Shown here: positions 1-7,590 of the stretch, piece after piece
Position numbering within the stretch: position 1 is the stretch's first letter
Layout of the letters: each line of letters starts with the position of its first letter
From: Methylobacterium frigidaeris
GTDB lineage: Bacteria; Pseudomonadota; Alphaproteobacteria; Rhizobiales; Beijerinckiaceae
Length of the DNA stretch: 53,191 nucleotides
Reading direction: 5' to 3'
Assembly (NCBI RefSeq): GCF_022179185.1
Contig: NZ_BPQJ01000046.1
Location: forward strand, 1-53,191
Position numbers and translations under genes: made by a program
The notes under the pieces: generated by a model
What the model was told of the DNA's origin: nothing
The model's database searches: none
What the model saw: the letters and a program-made list of their open reading frames with translations, nothing else

Positions 1-80
1 GGCCACGCGACATGGCGCACCTCCATCAGGAAGCACCCGACGATCCGCCCACCCGGATAAACTGTCAAACCTCTTCTAAC

Positions 81-302
81 TCAGACCACTAGGGCCGGCT
101 GCTCCACGTCGCGGCCGAACCAGCCGCGATCGACGAGCTCCGCTCCAGCATTGCGGACGAGTTCCCCGCCGATGGCATAGGCCGCGTCTACCGCCATGCC
201 ACCCAGCGACTTCGACAATTTGAACGCCACGCCGCTCGCGGTTGCCATAGTGCCGAGAAATGAGCCGCTGGGTTTTTCGGTTGAAGCCACTCCGTTGTTC
301 AT
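81..302 (-). CDS. Hypothetical small protein, 73 aa
   Basis: I do not recognise this protein. The middle is rich in Gly and Ala (GGMAVDAAYAIGGELV), with one possible short amphipathic or membrane-associated helix. The end is polar and acidic. The ATG follows an AT-rich stretch without a clear Shine-Dalgarno sequence. It diverges from the conjugation ATPase remnant that starts at 438, so it may be an accessory gene of the same mobile element; that is inference from position. It could also be chance coding. Confidence 0.35.
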   Translation of the reverse strand: MNNGVASTEKPSGSFLGTMATASGVAFKLSKSLGGMAVDAAYAIGGELVRNAGAELVDRGWFGRDVEQPALVV

Positions 303-437
303 TTCTAATTAATAAATCAATATTCGAGTGTTTCGGTTATGATCAAGATTATCATATGCTTGTTACATTGCAAAAAGAAATCGATTCTGGTGAGCGTCAC
401 TCGGGCGCAGCTACCTTTTTTGCAGAAGAGATTTCCT

Positions 438-799
438 ATGGATTTGTCGCAATTTCGCGTGCCACTGCAAGATATATTCTCGCTCGAGCATGCAACAATG
501 GGGACGAAGATCCTCAGCGGCAGCGGATCGAAAAAGAGCTCGACGTCGGCTCGGCTGCTGGCCGAGACGAATGGCTTCGGCGGCATCGTGCTGTGCGCTA
601 AGCCGGAGGAGCGCGCCATCTGGATCGAGCGGGCCAAAAACGCAGCTGGCTCCAATCGGCTGTCGTCTTCGACAATTCCGGCAAGCAGCGCTCCAAGTTT
701 ATGATATACACTTATCAGGACCCACACCATGGCAACCTCCCGCGTTCCGCAAAACGGGGGAGTATGCCATTCCTACTTGCCTCAGGTAAGATATTTTAA
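438..799 (+). pseudogene. Remnant of a conjugation-type ATPase (VirD4/TraG-like), frameshifted
   Basis: The frame from ATG 438 reads an N-terminal ATP-binding region (LLAETNGFGGIVLCAKPEE) like that of type IV secretion and coupling ATPases. At about 662 the homologous reading jumps to another frame (VVFDNSGKQRSKFMIYTYQ) and runs to a TAA at 797-799. The Walker A segment is degenerate (GSGSKKSS). The rest of a protein that is normally several hundred residues is missing; DNA beyond the break is lost next to the IS5 element. Base composition is clearly lower in GC than the catabolic regions. Family assignment rests on motif recognition only. Confidence 0.6.
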
Positions 800-828
800 A
801 TTCGTACCTACAACCCTCTTTCGCATAA

Positions 829-1719
829 GAGCCTGTTTGCTTATGAGTATCTGTATTGGTGTCGCTCATAGGCCTGCATGAGCCTGTGGCAATTGGCGAT
901 ACTGATGCTGTCCTCGGCCGCCGCTGGGCTTTGCTCCCAGTGGCGGGTCAGGCGGCGGTAGCGCGTCGAGAGCGTGCCGAACGTCGCCTCGATGCGCCAG
1001 CGCAGCGGAACCGGCTGGACGCCCTTGGCCTGCGCCTCACGGGTGGAGATCTGCACCTCGACGCCGTGACGGGCAGCCGCCTCGTCCATCCGTGCGCCGG
1101 TGTAGATCCCATCCGCCTTCACTCGCACTGGCGCCCAGCCCGCATCAGCCGCGCGGTCCAGCACCCAGCCTGCCGCCTGCGTGTCGTGGACGTTGGCGGC
1201 CGTCACCACCGCGGCCAGGACAAAGCCGCGCGAACACGTCAGCACGTGGCGTTTGATGCCCCGCACCTTCTTCTTGCCGTCGGTGCCGCGGATCCCCGCC
1301 TGCGGGCCCGACACGACGCTCTGCGAGTCCAGGATCACCGTCGAGGGCTCGGCGGGCCGGCCTCGTTGGGGACGCACCGCCCGCGTCAGCAGGGCAGCGA
1401 CCTCCAACCAGATCCCGTCGGCGCGGAACCGGTCGTGCCAGGTGCGCACCGTCGCCCAGGGCCCGAAGTCGCTCGGCAGGTAGCGCCACGGACAGCCGGT
1501 CTTCTCCAGGTACAGGCAGGCGTTGACCATCTCGCGCAGATCGACTTTGAGCGGATCATAGCCCGACAGCATCGGCGCGATCAGCGCCCATTGCGCCTCC
1601 GTCAGGTCGCTCAGATAGCGACGCCCGTCGTCCTTGTAGAGATCGCGATCAGCTTGCGTCCACATCGGCTCCTCCTGCCGACCTCAACGCGCAACTGCGC
1701 CAGTCAGTCAAACAGGCTC
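829..1719. mobile_element. IS5-family insertion sequence, apparently complete (891 bp)
   Basis: Exact 11-bp terminal inverted repeats GAGCCTGTTTG (829-839) and CAAACAGGCTC (1709-1719) bound one transposase gene on the minus strand. Outside each end is a TNA triplet, the target reported for the IS1031 group: TAA at 826-828 and TGA at 1720-1722. The two differ, so there is no perfect target duplication. That fits a deletion or recombination between copies after insertion. The element separates the conjugation remnant from the catabolic operon. Confidence 0.85.
841..1665 (-). CDS. IS5-family transposase, 274 aa
   Basis: Full-length DDE transposase. The N-terminal part is the DUF4096-like domain (LTEAQWALIAPML, CPWRYLPSDF at about residues 20-65), followed by the RNase H-like domain. 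Likely catalytic residues are Asp in VILDSQSVV, Asp in VKADGIYTG and Glu in WRIEATFG. A strong Shine-Dalgarno AGGAGGAGCCG precedes the ATG. Length is normal for the IS1031-like group and there is no frameshift, so it may still be active. Confidence 0.92.
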   Translation of the reverse strand: MWTQADRDLYKDDGRRYLSDLTEAQWALIAPMLSGYDPLKVDLREMVNACLYLEKTGCPWRYLPSDFGPWATVRTWHDRFRADGIWLEVAALLTRAVRPQRGRPAEPSTVILDSQSVVSGPQAGIRGTDGKKKVRGIKRHVLTCSRGFVLAAVVTAANVHDTQAAGWVLDRAADAGWAPVRVKADGIYTGARMDEAAARHGVEVQISTREAQAKGVQPVPLRWRIEATFGTLSTRYRRLTRHWEQSPAAAEDSISIANCHRLMQAYERHQYRYS

Positions 1720-1838
1720 TGAGTGGATTTTCTCAGAGAAGTTCGACTCGCCGGTCCCCAGGTGCAGCTTCCGACGAACCGGATACCGGTCGTCGAATGA
1801 GTGGCGGAGCTGAACCGGGCGCGCAATCGTCGACGGAC

Positions 1839-3215
1839 TCACGCCTCTTCGAAGGCGGCGCGGGCCTCCGGCAGGTCCCAGATCCGCCCGATCGCCGCCG
1901 CGCCCTCGCGGATGATCGCTGCCTCGTCTCCCGCCAGATAGCGGCCCTGATCGACGAGGAGCCTCCCGTCCACCATCACCTGGACGATGTCGGCGCGGTT
2001 GGCCAGCGCGATCAGGGCGCGCAACGGATCGTGAAGCGGCTGCAGGTGCGGCTGGGTCATGTCCACCACCGTCAGGTCGGCGGCCGCGCCGGGCGCGATC
2101 ACGCCGAGATCCGGGCGCCGGATCGCCGCGGCGGCCTGTCTCGTCACGGCATCGACGAGGGCGGCGGAGTCCGCGACCTCGGCCCGGCCGGCGGCGATCT
2201 TCGAGATCAGCGAGGCGGCGTTCAGCTCTCCCAGCAGGTCCATGTTGTAGCCGTCGGTGCCCACCAGGGTGCGGATGCCATGGGCGGCGAAGCGGCCGAA
2301 GGCGGCGGTGCGGCCGGCCCGGGCGAAAACCCGCGGGCAGTTCAGCACCGTGGCGCCCCGCGCCGCCATCAGGCGCAGATCGTCGTCGCTGCTGGCGATG
2401 CAGTGGGCCGCGAGCAGGTCCGGCGCCAGCAGGCCGAGCCAGTCGAGGTACTCGGCGGGGCTCCGCCCGTCGTGGCGCGCCCGGATGGTCGCGACCTCGT
2501 CGTCGCTCTGGGCGAGATGGGTGGTGATAGGCACGCCGAGCTCCCGCGCCCGGGCGGCGCAGGCGCGCAGCAGGTCCGGGCCGCAGGTGTCGGTGGCGTG
2601 CGGGCTCATGGCGAGGCGGATGCGCCCGTCCGCCCTGCCCTCCCAGCGGGCGTGGAGCGCGTCCCACGCGGCAAGGTCGGCCTCGCCGTCGTCGCCCCTG
2701 TAGGTGACGCGCCCGTCCGGGCCGGCCTTGGCGTCGGCGGTGGAGAACAGGTAGGGCGCGCCGTAGAAGCGCGGGCCCATCTCCTCGGCGGCCTCGAACA
2801 TCTCGGGGATGCCGTTCCGGAACGGCTCCATCACCGTCGTCGCGCCCCCCTTGAGGAGTTGCAGGATGCCGAGCCGCGCGGCGGCCAGGCGCTCCTGCGG
2901 CGACAAAACCATCAACGCCGTCTTCGAGAGCGGCAGCAGCACCGTGTAGACGATGCTCTTCCCGCCTGTCCGCCCCCTTCCGTCCTCGGTGTGCGAACGG
3001 GCGATCGCCTCGCTGAAGCAATGGTTGTGCAGGTTGAGGAGGCCCGGCAGCACGAGGCGGCCCGGCCGGTCGTAGGTCTCGTCGGCCGCCGGCCGGTCCG
3101 GCGTGACCGCGGCGATGCGGCCGCCCTCGATCAGCACCCAGCGGTCGCGCTCGATGCGCGGCGCGCCGTCCCGGCGGGTCAGGAGCCAGGAGCCGAAGAT
3201 CGCGACCGTGGTCAC
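1839..3215 (-). CDS. Amidohydrolase of the AtzA/TrzN-like (chlorohydrolase/deaminase) family, 458 aa
   Basis: Cytoplasmic metal-dependent hydrolase that deaminates or opens N-heterocycles or related amides; substrate unknown. Metal-site motifs appear in order: NLHNHCF at about residue 61, TTHLAQS near 225, AAHCIAS near 265 and GTDGYNMD near 315. The C-terminal beta strand (VVDMTQPHLQPLHDPLRALI) is typical. The GTG at 3215 is chosen because it overlaps the stop of the upstream deacetylase-like gene (GTGA), showing translational coupling. It is the last gene of the minus-strand operon starting at 8547. The transporter upstream and a carbamoylase in the same operon suggest a role in opening or deaminating an imported cyclic compound. 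Confidence 0.88.
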   Translation of the reverse strand: MTTVAIFGSWLLTRRDGAPRIERDRWVLIEGGRIAAVTPDRPAADETYDRPGRLVLPGLLNLHNHCFSEAIARSHTEDGRGRTGGKSIVYTVLLPLSKTALMVLSPQERLAAARLGILQLLKGGATTVMEPFRNGIPEMFEAAEEMGPRFYGAPYLFSTADAKAGPDGRVTYRGDDGEADLAAWDALHARWEGRADGRIRLAMSPHATDTCGPDLLRACAARARELGVPITTHLAQSDDEVATIRARHDGRSPAEYLDWLGLLAPDLLAAHCIASSDDDLRLMAARGATVLNCPRVFARAGRTAAFGRFAAHGIRTLVGTDGYNMDLLGELNAASLISKIAAGRAEVADSAALVDAVTRQAAAAIRRPDLGVIAPGAAADLTVVDMTQPHLQPLHDPLRALIALANRADIVQVMVDGRLLVDQGRYLAGDEAAIIREGAAAIGRIWDLPEARAAFEEA

Positions 3216-4090
3216 GCCGCCCTCTCTTGGTGCAGGAAGTTCCCGGCGATCGCCTCGCCGGTGGTGATCCAGAGGTCGGGGCATTCCTTGGCATAGGTCA
3301 GGAACTCGCGCAGCAGGCGCAGGCGCATCGGCCGGCCGCTGCACTGGGGATGCAGCACCGTCGTCACCATCGCACCCCAGTCGCGCACCTCGTCGAGCTC
3401 GTCCTTCCACAGCGAGAGGACGTGCTCCTTGGGAAAGATCGAGCGCGGGCTGAACCGGGTCGAGAGGCCGTGCATCCAGTCGTCGTAGCTCGCCGTCACC
3501 GGCAATTCGATCGGTCCGGGGGTGCCGTCGCGAAGGACGTGGCGATAGGGGCGCACGTCGTCGCGGAACGACGAGGTGTAGACGATGCCGTGCTTCACCA
3601 GGGTCCGCCGCAGGCCTTCCGTGAACTCGCCGTAGGGCGCGCGGTAGCCCGTCGGCACCACGCCGAGGCGGCGCTTCAGGGTCTCGAAGCCGCGCTCGAT
3701 CTCCTCCTCCATGAAGGGCGCACCGGGATCGGGCATCAGGTGGTGGTAACCGTGATGGCCGATCTCGTGGCCAGCCCGCACGATCGCCTCGGCCATCGCC
3801 GGATAGGCATCGACCGCCCAGCCGGTGATGAAGAAGGTGCCCTTGAGGCCGAGCTGATCGAGGAGCTCGAGGAGCTTCGGCGTACCGACCCGGGCCTCGT
3901 AGGCGCCGTAGCTCATGGTGACCAGACGCTCGGCGTGACCCGCATCCTTGCTGGTCCAGGCGCTCTCGGCATCGACGTCGAAGGAGAGGAACATGGCCGA
4001 GCGGTACGGTGCCGGCCAGGGGTAGTCCGGAGCCGGCGGGGCGAGGTTGGCGGGCGTGAGCGGGATGCTGTCGAGGGCGGCGCGGTTCAT
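3212..4090 (-). CDS. CE4-fold (polysaccharide deacetylase family) hydrolase, cytoplasmic, cyclic imidase/allantoinase-like, 292 aa
   Basis: NodB/CE4 fold with motif 1 FLSFDVDAES (residues about 34-43), motif 2 GHHGYHH, motif 3 YRAPYGEF and late motif VLHPQ. No signal peptide or membrane anchor is visible, although secreted polysaccharide deacetylases need one. Known cytoplasmic members of similar size are PuuE allantoinase and the Pseudomonas cyclic imide hydrolase, which open cyclic amides. With the carbamoylase and amidohydrolase in the same operon, ring opening of an imide or ureide is more likely than sugar deacetylation; that is inference. A paralogue lies at 20106. Confidence 0.82.
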   Translation of the reverse strand: MNRAALDSIPLTPANLAPPAPDYPWPAPYRSAMFLSFDVDAESAWTSKDAGHAERLVTMSYGAYEARVGTPKLLELLDQLGLKGTFFITGWAVDAYPAMAEAIVRAGHEIGHHGYHHLMPDPGAPFMEEEIERGFETLKRRLGVVPTGYRAPYGEFTEGLRRTLVKHGIVYTSSFRDDVRPYRHVLRDGTPGPIELPVTASYDDWMHGLSTRFSPRSIFPKEHVLSLWKDELDEVRDWGAMVTTVLHPQCSGRPMRLRLLREFLTYAKECPDLWITTGEAIAGNFLHQERAA

Positions 4091-4207
4091 GGGAGGTCTC
4101 GTGTGGGTGGCTTGCTTTAAGGGCTCTGGACACGGATTCCGGGGCGCCGGCTCGAAGGCGGTCGCGCCCGCTTTCCCGTTTGGCAGAGCTATACGGGGAT
4201 AGAGGAG

Positions 4208-4254
4208 GCGCGGGATTGCTCCTCTCCCCGCGGGCGGAAGAGGGGATCCCGCGC
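4208..4254. terminator. Large inverted repeat between binding-protein and CE4 genes; terminator or mRNA-stabilising hairpin
   Basis: GCGCGGGAT at 4208-4216 pairs perfectly with ATCCCGCGC at 4246-4254, and the interior holds a further CCTCT/AGAGG pairing. It lies in the 201-bp gap after the stop of the binding protein gene (4292). No U-tract follows on the minus strand, so it may limit read-through or protect the upstream mRNA rather than end the operon. Confidence 0.45.
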
Positions 4255-4291
4255 TTTATGCTGTGCTGGATGTCCGACGATTGTCGGTTGA

Positions 4292-5119
4292 CTACTTCGC
4301 CCCGTTGATCAGCGCCTTGTCGATGCCGTTCGCGGTGAGCTTCCACTTCTCCAGGAGCGCCTTGTACGTCCCGTCGGCGATCAGCGCGTCGAGGGCGCCG
4401 GCCATGGCTTGCTGCAGGCTGGTCTCCTTCACCGGGAGCGCGATGCCGGTGTACTGGAGGGCGATCGGGGTGCCGAGGGGCATGTAGGTGTTCGGCTCGA
4501 GCCCCATCACGTAGGGCAGCGTCTCGTTGCCCTGGACGGCGGCGTCGATGCGGCCCTGCTTGAGCTGGGTTCGGGCATCGGCCGAGCCCTCGGTTCCGAC
4601 GAACACCACCGGGTTGTCCTTGCAGTTCTTATCGCTCCAGGCCGCGATCTCGCGCGGGAACGAGGTCCGCCGGCTCGCCCCGGCCTTCTTGCCGCAGAGC
4701 GAGTCCATGCTGGTGAACTCAGCCTCGCGGGCCTTGCGGACGAAGAATTGCGGCCCGCTGCGCAGGTAATCGACGAAGGTCGCGGTGTCGTGCCGGGTCG
4801 CGAGGTCGGTCATGCCGGAGAGGATCGCGTCGACCCGGCCGGTGGCGAGGGCCGGCATCATCTGGTCGAAGCTCGTCTCCTGCCAGGCGAGCTTGATCCC
4901 GAGCTTTTTCGCCAGGGCGTCGCCGAGATCGACGTCGAAGCCGGTGAGCTGGCCGGTCTCGGGGTTCTTGAACTCCATCGGCGGATAGTTCGGCACGATC
5001 GCGACCTTGAGCGTGCCGCTCTTGACCACCTCCGGCGGCAGGGCGGCTTTGGGCGCATCCTGCGCGGCGGCCACCGTGGCGGACAGGCTCATGAGACCAA
5101 TCGCGATCAGGCGCTTCAC
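4292..5119 (-). CDS. ABC transporter substrate-binding protein, polar amino acid type, 275 aa
   Basis: Family 3 periplasmic binding protein (SBP_bac_3). It starts with a signal peptide (VKRLIAIGLMSLSATVAAAQ, cleavage likely around 19-20), then the typical LKVAIVPNYPPMEFKNPETGQLTGFDVDLG lobe start in the 40s and 50s. The GTG start is chosen for the AGGAGG five bases upstream. It lies 32 bp downstream of the ATPase gene in the same operon. It is clearly related to the second binding protein at 6773 (shared QLKQGRIDAAVQG and ETLPY), so one transporter is served by two receptors. Substrates of the family are amino acids and related zwitterions; the actual ligand is unknown. Confidence 0.92.
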   Translation of the reverse strand: MKRLIAIGLMSLSATVAAAQDAPKAALPPEVVKSGTLKVAIVPNYPPMEFKNPETGQLTGFDVDLGDALAKKLGIKLAWQETSFDQMMPALATGRVDAILSGMTDLATRHDTATFVDYLRSGPQFFVRKAREAEFTSMDSLCGKKAGASRRTSFPREIAAWSDKNCKDNPVVFVGTEGSADARTQLKQGRIDAAVQGNETLPYVMGLEPNTYMPLGTPIALQYTGIALPVKETSLQQAMAGALDALIADGTYKALLEKWKLTANGIDKALINGAK

Positions 5120-5151
5120 CAAAACCTCCTCGTGAACTCTTGGAAAAACTC

Positions 5152-5922
5152 TCAGCCGATCACCGCCGAGAGGAAGCTGCGGGTGCGGGCCTCGCGCGGT
5201 CCGCCCAGAACCTCTGCCGGCGTGCCCGCCTCGACGATGCCGCCCTGGTCCATGTACACCACGGTGTCGGCGACCTCGCGGGCGAAGCCCAGCTCGTGGG
5301 TGACGACCATCATGGTCATCCCGGAGCGCGCGAGTTCGCGCATCACCGCCAGCACCTCGCCGACGAGCTCGGGATCGAGGGCCGAGGTCGGCTCGTCGAA
5401 CAGCATCAGCTGCGGCTTCATGGCGAGCGCCCGCGCGATGGCGACGCGCTGCTGCTGCCCGCCGGAGAGCTGGGTCGGATAGTTGCCCGCCTTGGCGGCG
5501 AGGCCGACGCGGGCCAGCAGCGCCACCGCCTCGTCCCGCACCTCCGCCGGCCGGCGGCCCTGGACGTGGACCGGGCCCTCGACGACGTTCTCGAGCGCGG
5601 TCTTGTGCGGGAAGAGGTTGAAGCGCTGGAAGACCATGCCGGTCTTGAGGCGCTGGCGCGCCACTTCGCGCTCGCTCAAGGCGTGGAGCCGCCCGCCGGC
5701 TTCGCGCATGCCCAAGAGCTCGCCGTCGAGCCAGATGCCGCCGGCATCGATCCGGGTGAGCTGGTTGACGCAGCGGAGCAGCGTCGTCTTGCCCGAGCCG
5801 GAGGCACCGATCAGACACATCACCTCGCCCGCATGGACGTCGAGGGAGACGTCATCGAGGGCCTTGAAGGTGCCGAAGCTCTTCGAGACGCGGCGGAAGG
5901 CGACGAGGGGCGGCGCGCTCAT
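5152..5922 (-). CDS. ABC transporter ATPase, polar amino acid type (HisP/GlnQ-like), 256 aa
   Basis: Cytoplasmic ATPase subunit. It has Walker A GASGSGKTT at about residues 38-46, Q-loop VFQRFNLFPH, signature LSGGQQQR, Walker B LMLFDEPTSALD and H-loop VTHELGFA. The protein is intact. Its ATG overlaps the stop of the permease gene (ATGA), so the two are coupled. It presumably powers uptake with the permease at 5919 and the two flanking binding proteins. Confidence 0.95.
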   Translation of the reverse strand: MSAPPLVAFRRVSKSFGTFKALDDVSLDVHAGEVMCLIGASGSGKTTLLRCVNQLTRIDAGGIWLDGELLGMREAGGRLHALSEREVARQRLKTGMVFQRFNLFPHKTALENVVEGPVHVQGRRPAEVRDEAVALLARVGLAAKAGNYPTQLSGGQQQRVAIARALAMKPQLMLFDEPTSALDPELVGEVLAVMRELARSGMTMMVVTHELGFAREVADTVVYMDQGGIVEAGTPAEVLGGPREARTRSFLSAVIG

Positions 5923-6776
5923 CGGGTGATCCTCGCGGTGCCGCGGGAAAAGCGCCGCTCGAGCAGCATCTGCAAGGGCGTCAGGATCGAGACCACCAGT
6001 AGGTACCAGAGACCGGCGACGATCAGCAGCTCGATGACCCGGGAATTGGCGTAGTAGATGTTCTCGGCGGCGTGCAGCACCTCCGGGTACTGGATCACGC
6101 TGGCGAGCGAGGTCGCCTTGACCATCCCGATGAACTCGTTGCCGAGCGGCGGCAGCACCACCCGCATCGCTTGGGGCAGGATGATGCGGTAGAGCGCCTT
6201 CAGCCGGCCCATGCCGATCGCCTGCGCGGCCTCGTACTGCCCTGTATCGACCGACAGCAGGCCGGCGCGCATCACCTCCGAGGTGTAGGCGCCCTGGTTG
6301 ATGCCGAGGCCCAGGAGCGCGGCGAGGAACGGCGTCATCACCTCGACCGACTTCGCCGACCACAGGCCCGGGATCCCGATCACCGGAAAGACCAGGGCCA
6401 GGTTGAACCAGAGCAGCAATTGCAGGATCAGCGGCGTGCCGCGAAACAGCCAGGTGTAGCCGGCGGCCACCCCCTTCAGCACCGGGTTGGGCGAGAGCCG
6501 CATGACCGCGACGACGAGGCCGAGCACGATGCCGAGGCTCATCGCCAGCACCGCCATCACCAGGGTGTTGACGATGCCGTGCAGGATCACCGGCACGGTG
6601 AAGAAGCGGCCGACGTAAGACCACTCGATCTGGCCTTCCGCGAAGGCGCGCCCGATCAACGCCAGGACGACGAGGATCAGGCCGGCGGCGGTCCAGCGGC
6701 CCCAGTGGGTTCGCCGGGCGGTGGGCAGGCCGGTGAGATCAGGAAAGCCCTCGGCCAGGGCGCGTCCGCTGCTCAT
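5919..6776 (-). CDS. ABC transporter permease, polar amino acid type (HisM/GlnP family), 285 aa
   Basis: Inner-membrane subunit with about five membrane segments. It carries the EAA-like loop (YEAAQAIGMGRLKALYRIILPQAMR at roughly residues 180-205, listed here only as a region). Only one permease gene is present, so it probably acts as a homodimer. Start and stop overlap its neighbours by four bases on both sides, the mark of a tight operon. A hydrophilic N-terminal tail of about 30 residues precedes the first helix. Confidence 0.93.
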   Translation of the reverse strand: MSSGRALAEGFPDLTGLPTARRTHWGRWTAAGLILVVLALIGRAFAEGQIEWSYVGRFFTVPVILHGIVNTLVMAVLAMSLGIVLGLVVAVMRLSPNPVLKGVAAGYTWLFRGTPLILQLLLWFNLALVFPVIGIPGLWSAKSVEVMTPFLAALLGLGINQGAYTSEVMRAGLLSVDTGQYEAAQAIGMGRLKALYRIILPQAMRVVLPPLGNEFIGMVKATSLASVIQYPEVLHAAENIYYANSRVIELLIVAGLWYLLVVSILTPLQMLLERRFSRGTARITR

Positions 6777-7585
6777 TGGTCGCTCGCGTTCAGGAGGGGC
6801 TCGGGCACGGCATTGGCCGACAGGCCGTATCTGGCCAGAATCGTGCCGTAGGTTCCGTCCGCGATCATCGCCCGCAGGGTCGCGGTCAGGGTCTCGCGCA
6901 GGGCGGCATCCTCCTTGCGCACCATGATGCCCTGATAGCCATTGGTGAACGGCGCTCCGACCACCCGGTAGCGTCCCGCCTCAAGCCCTTGCGCGTAGGG
7001 CAGCGTCTCGCTGCCCTGGACCGCGGCGTCGATGCGGCCCTGCTTGAGCTGGTTGCGCACGTCGATGCTGTTCTCGCCCGGCGCGACGATCGCCGGTGGC
7101 CTGCCCGCGGTCGCGCAGGTCTTGGCGCTCCATTCCTCGATCTGGGCCGGGAACGAGGTGCTACGGGTGGTGCCGATCCGCTTGCCGCAGAGATCCGCCG
7201 GGACTTGCGCCGGGCTGCCGGCGAGGACGAAAAACTGGGCGCCGGTCGTCAGATAGTCGATGAAATCGGCCTTGTCCCGGCGCGAGGCGCGGTCCGAGAT
7301 GCCGCTGATGACGAAGTCGGACCGGCCCGATTGCAGCGACAGGATCAGCTCGGCAAACGGCACCTCGCTCCAGGCGATGCCCACCCCGAGACGCTTCGCC
7401 ATCTCGGCCGCGAGGTCGATGTCGAGGCCTTTGAGCGTGTTGGTCTCGGGGTCGCGGTACTCCATCGGTGCGTAGGTGGCGTTGACGGCGAGCCGCAGGG
7501 TACCGCGCGGGCGGATCTCCTCCGGCAGGGCGGCGGCGCGGCTCGCCGCGAGGGCAAGGCAGGCGATGAGGAGGGCGCGCCGCAT
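6773..7585 (-). CDS. Second ABC transporter substrate-binding protein, polar amino acid type, 270 aa
   Basis: SBP_bac_3 protein with a signal peptide (MRRALLIACLALAASRAAA) and lobe start LRLAVNATYAPMEYRDPETN. It is paralogous to the protein at 4292: both share the pattern DFIDYLTTGAQFFV / TFVDYLRSGPQFFV and QLKQGRIDAAVQG. Gene duplication followed by divergence could widen the ligand range of a single transporter. A GTG at 7594 (VTAMRR) would overlap the carbamoylase stop as GTGA and is an equally possible start; the ATG at 7585 gives the more usual signal peptide. Confidence 0.9.
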   Translation of the reverse strand: MRRALLIACLALAASRAAALPEEIRPRGTLRLAVNATYAPMEYRDPETNTLKGLDIDLAAEMAKRLGVGIAWSEVPFAELILSLQSGRSDFVISGISDRASRRDKADFIDYLTTGAQFFVLAGSPAQVPADLCGKRIGTTRSTSFPAQIEEWSAKTCATAGRPPAIVAPGENSIDVRNQLKQGRIDAAVQGSETLPYAQGLEAGRYRVVGAPFTNGYQGIMVRKEDAALRETLTATLRAMIADGTYGTILARYGLSANAVPEPLLNASDQ

Positions 7586-7590
7586 CGCCG

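Noticed and set aside
1708..3294. Long open reading on the minus strand, 528 codons, and similar long antisense readings under most genes
   Set aside because: They are shadow frames rich in Arg, Pro, Gly and Ala, without family motifs, opposite or out of frame with recognised genes in high-GC DNA.
3212..4090. Reading the CE4 protein as a cell-wall polysaccharide deacetylase
   Set aside because: No signal peptide or anchor and an amide-catabolic operon make an extracellular glycan substrate unlikely.
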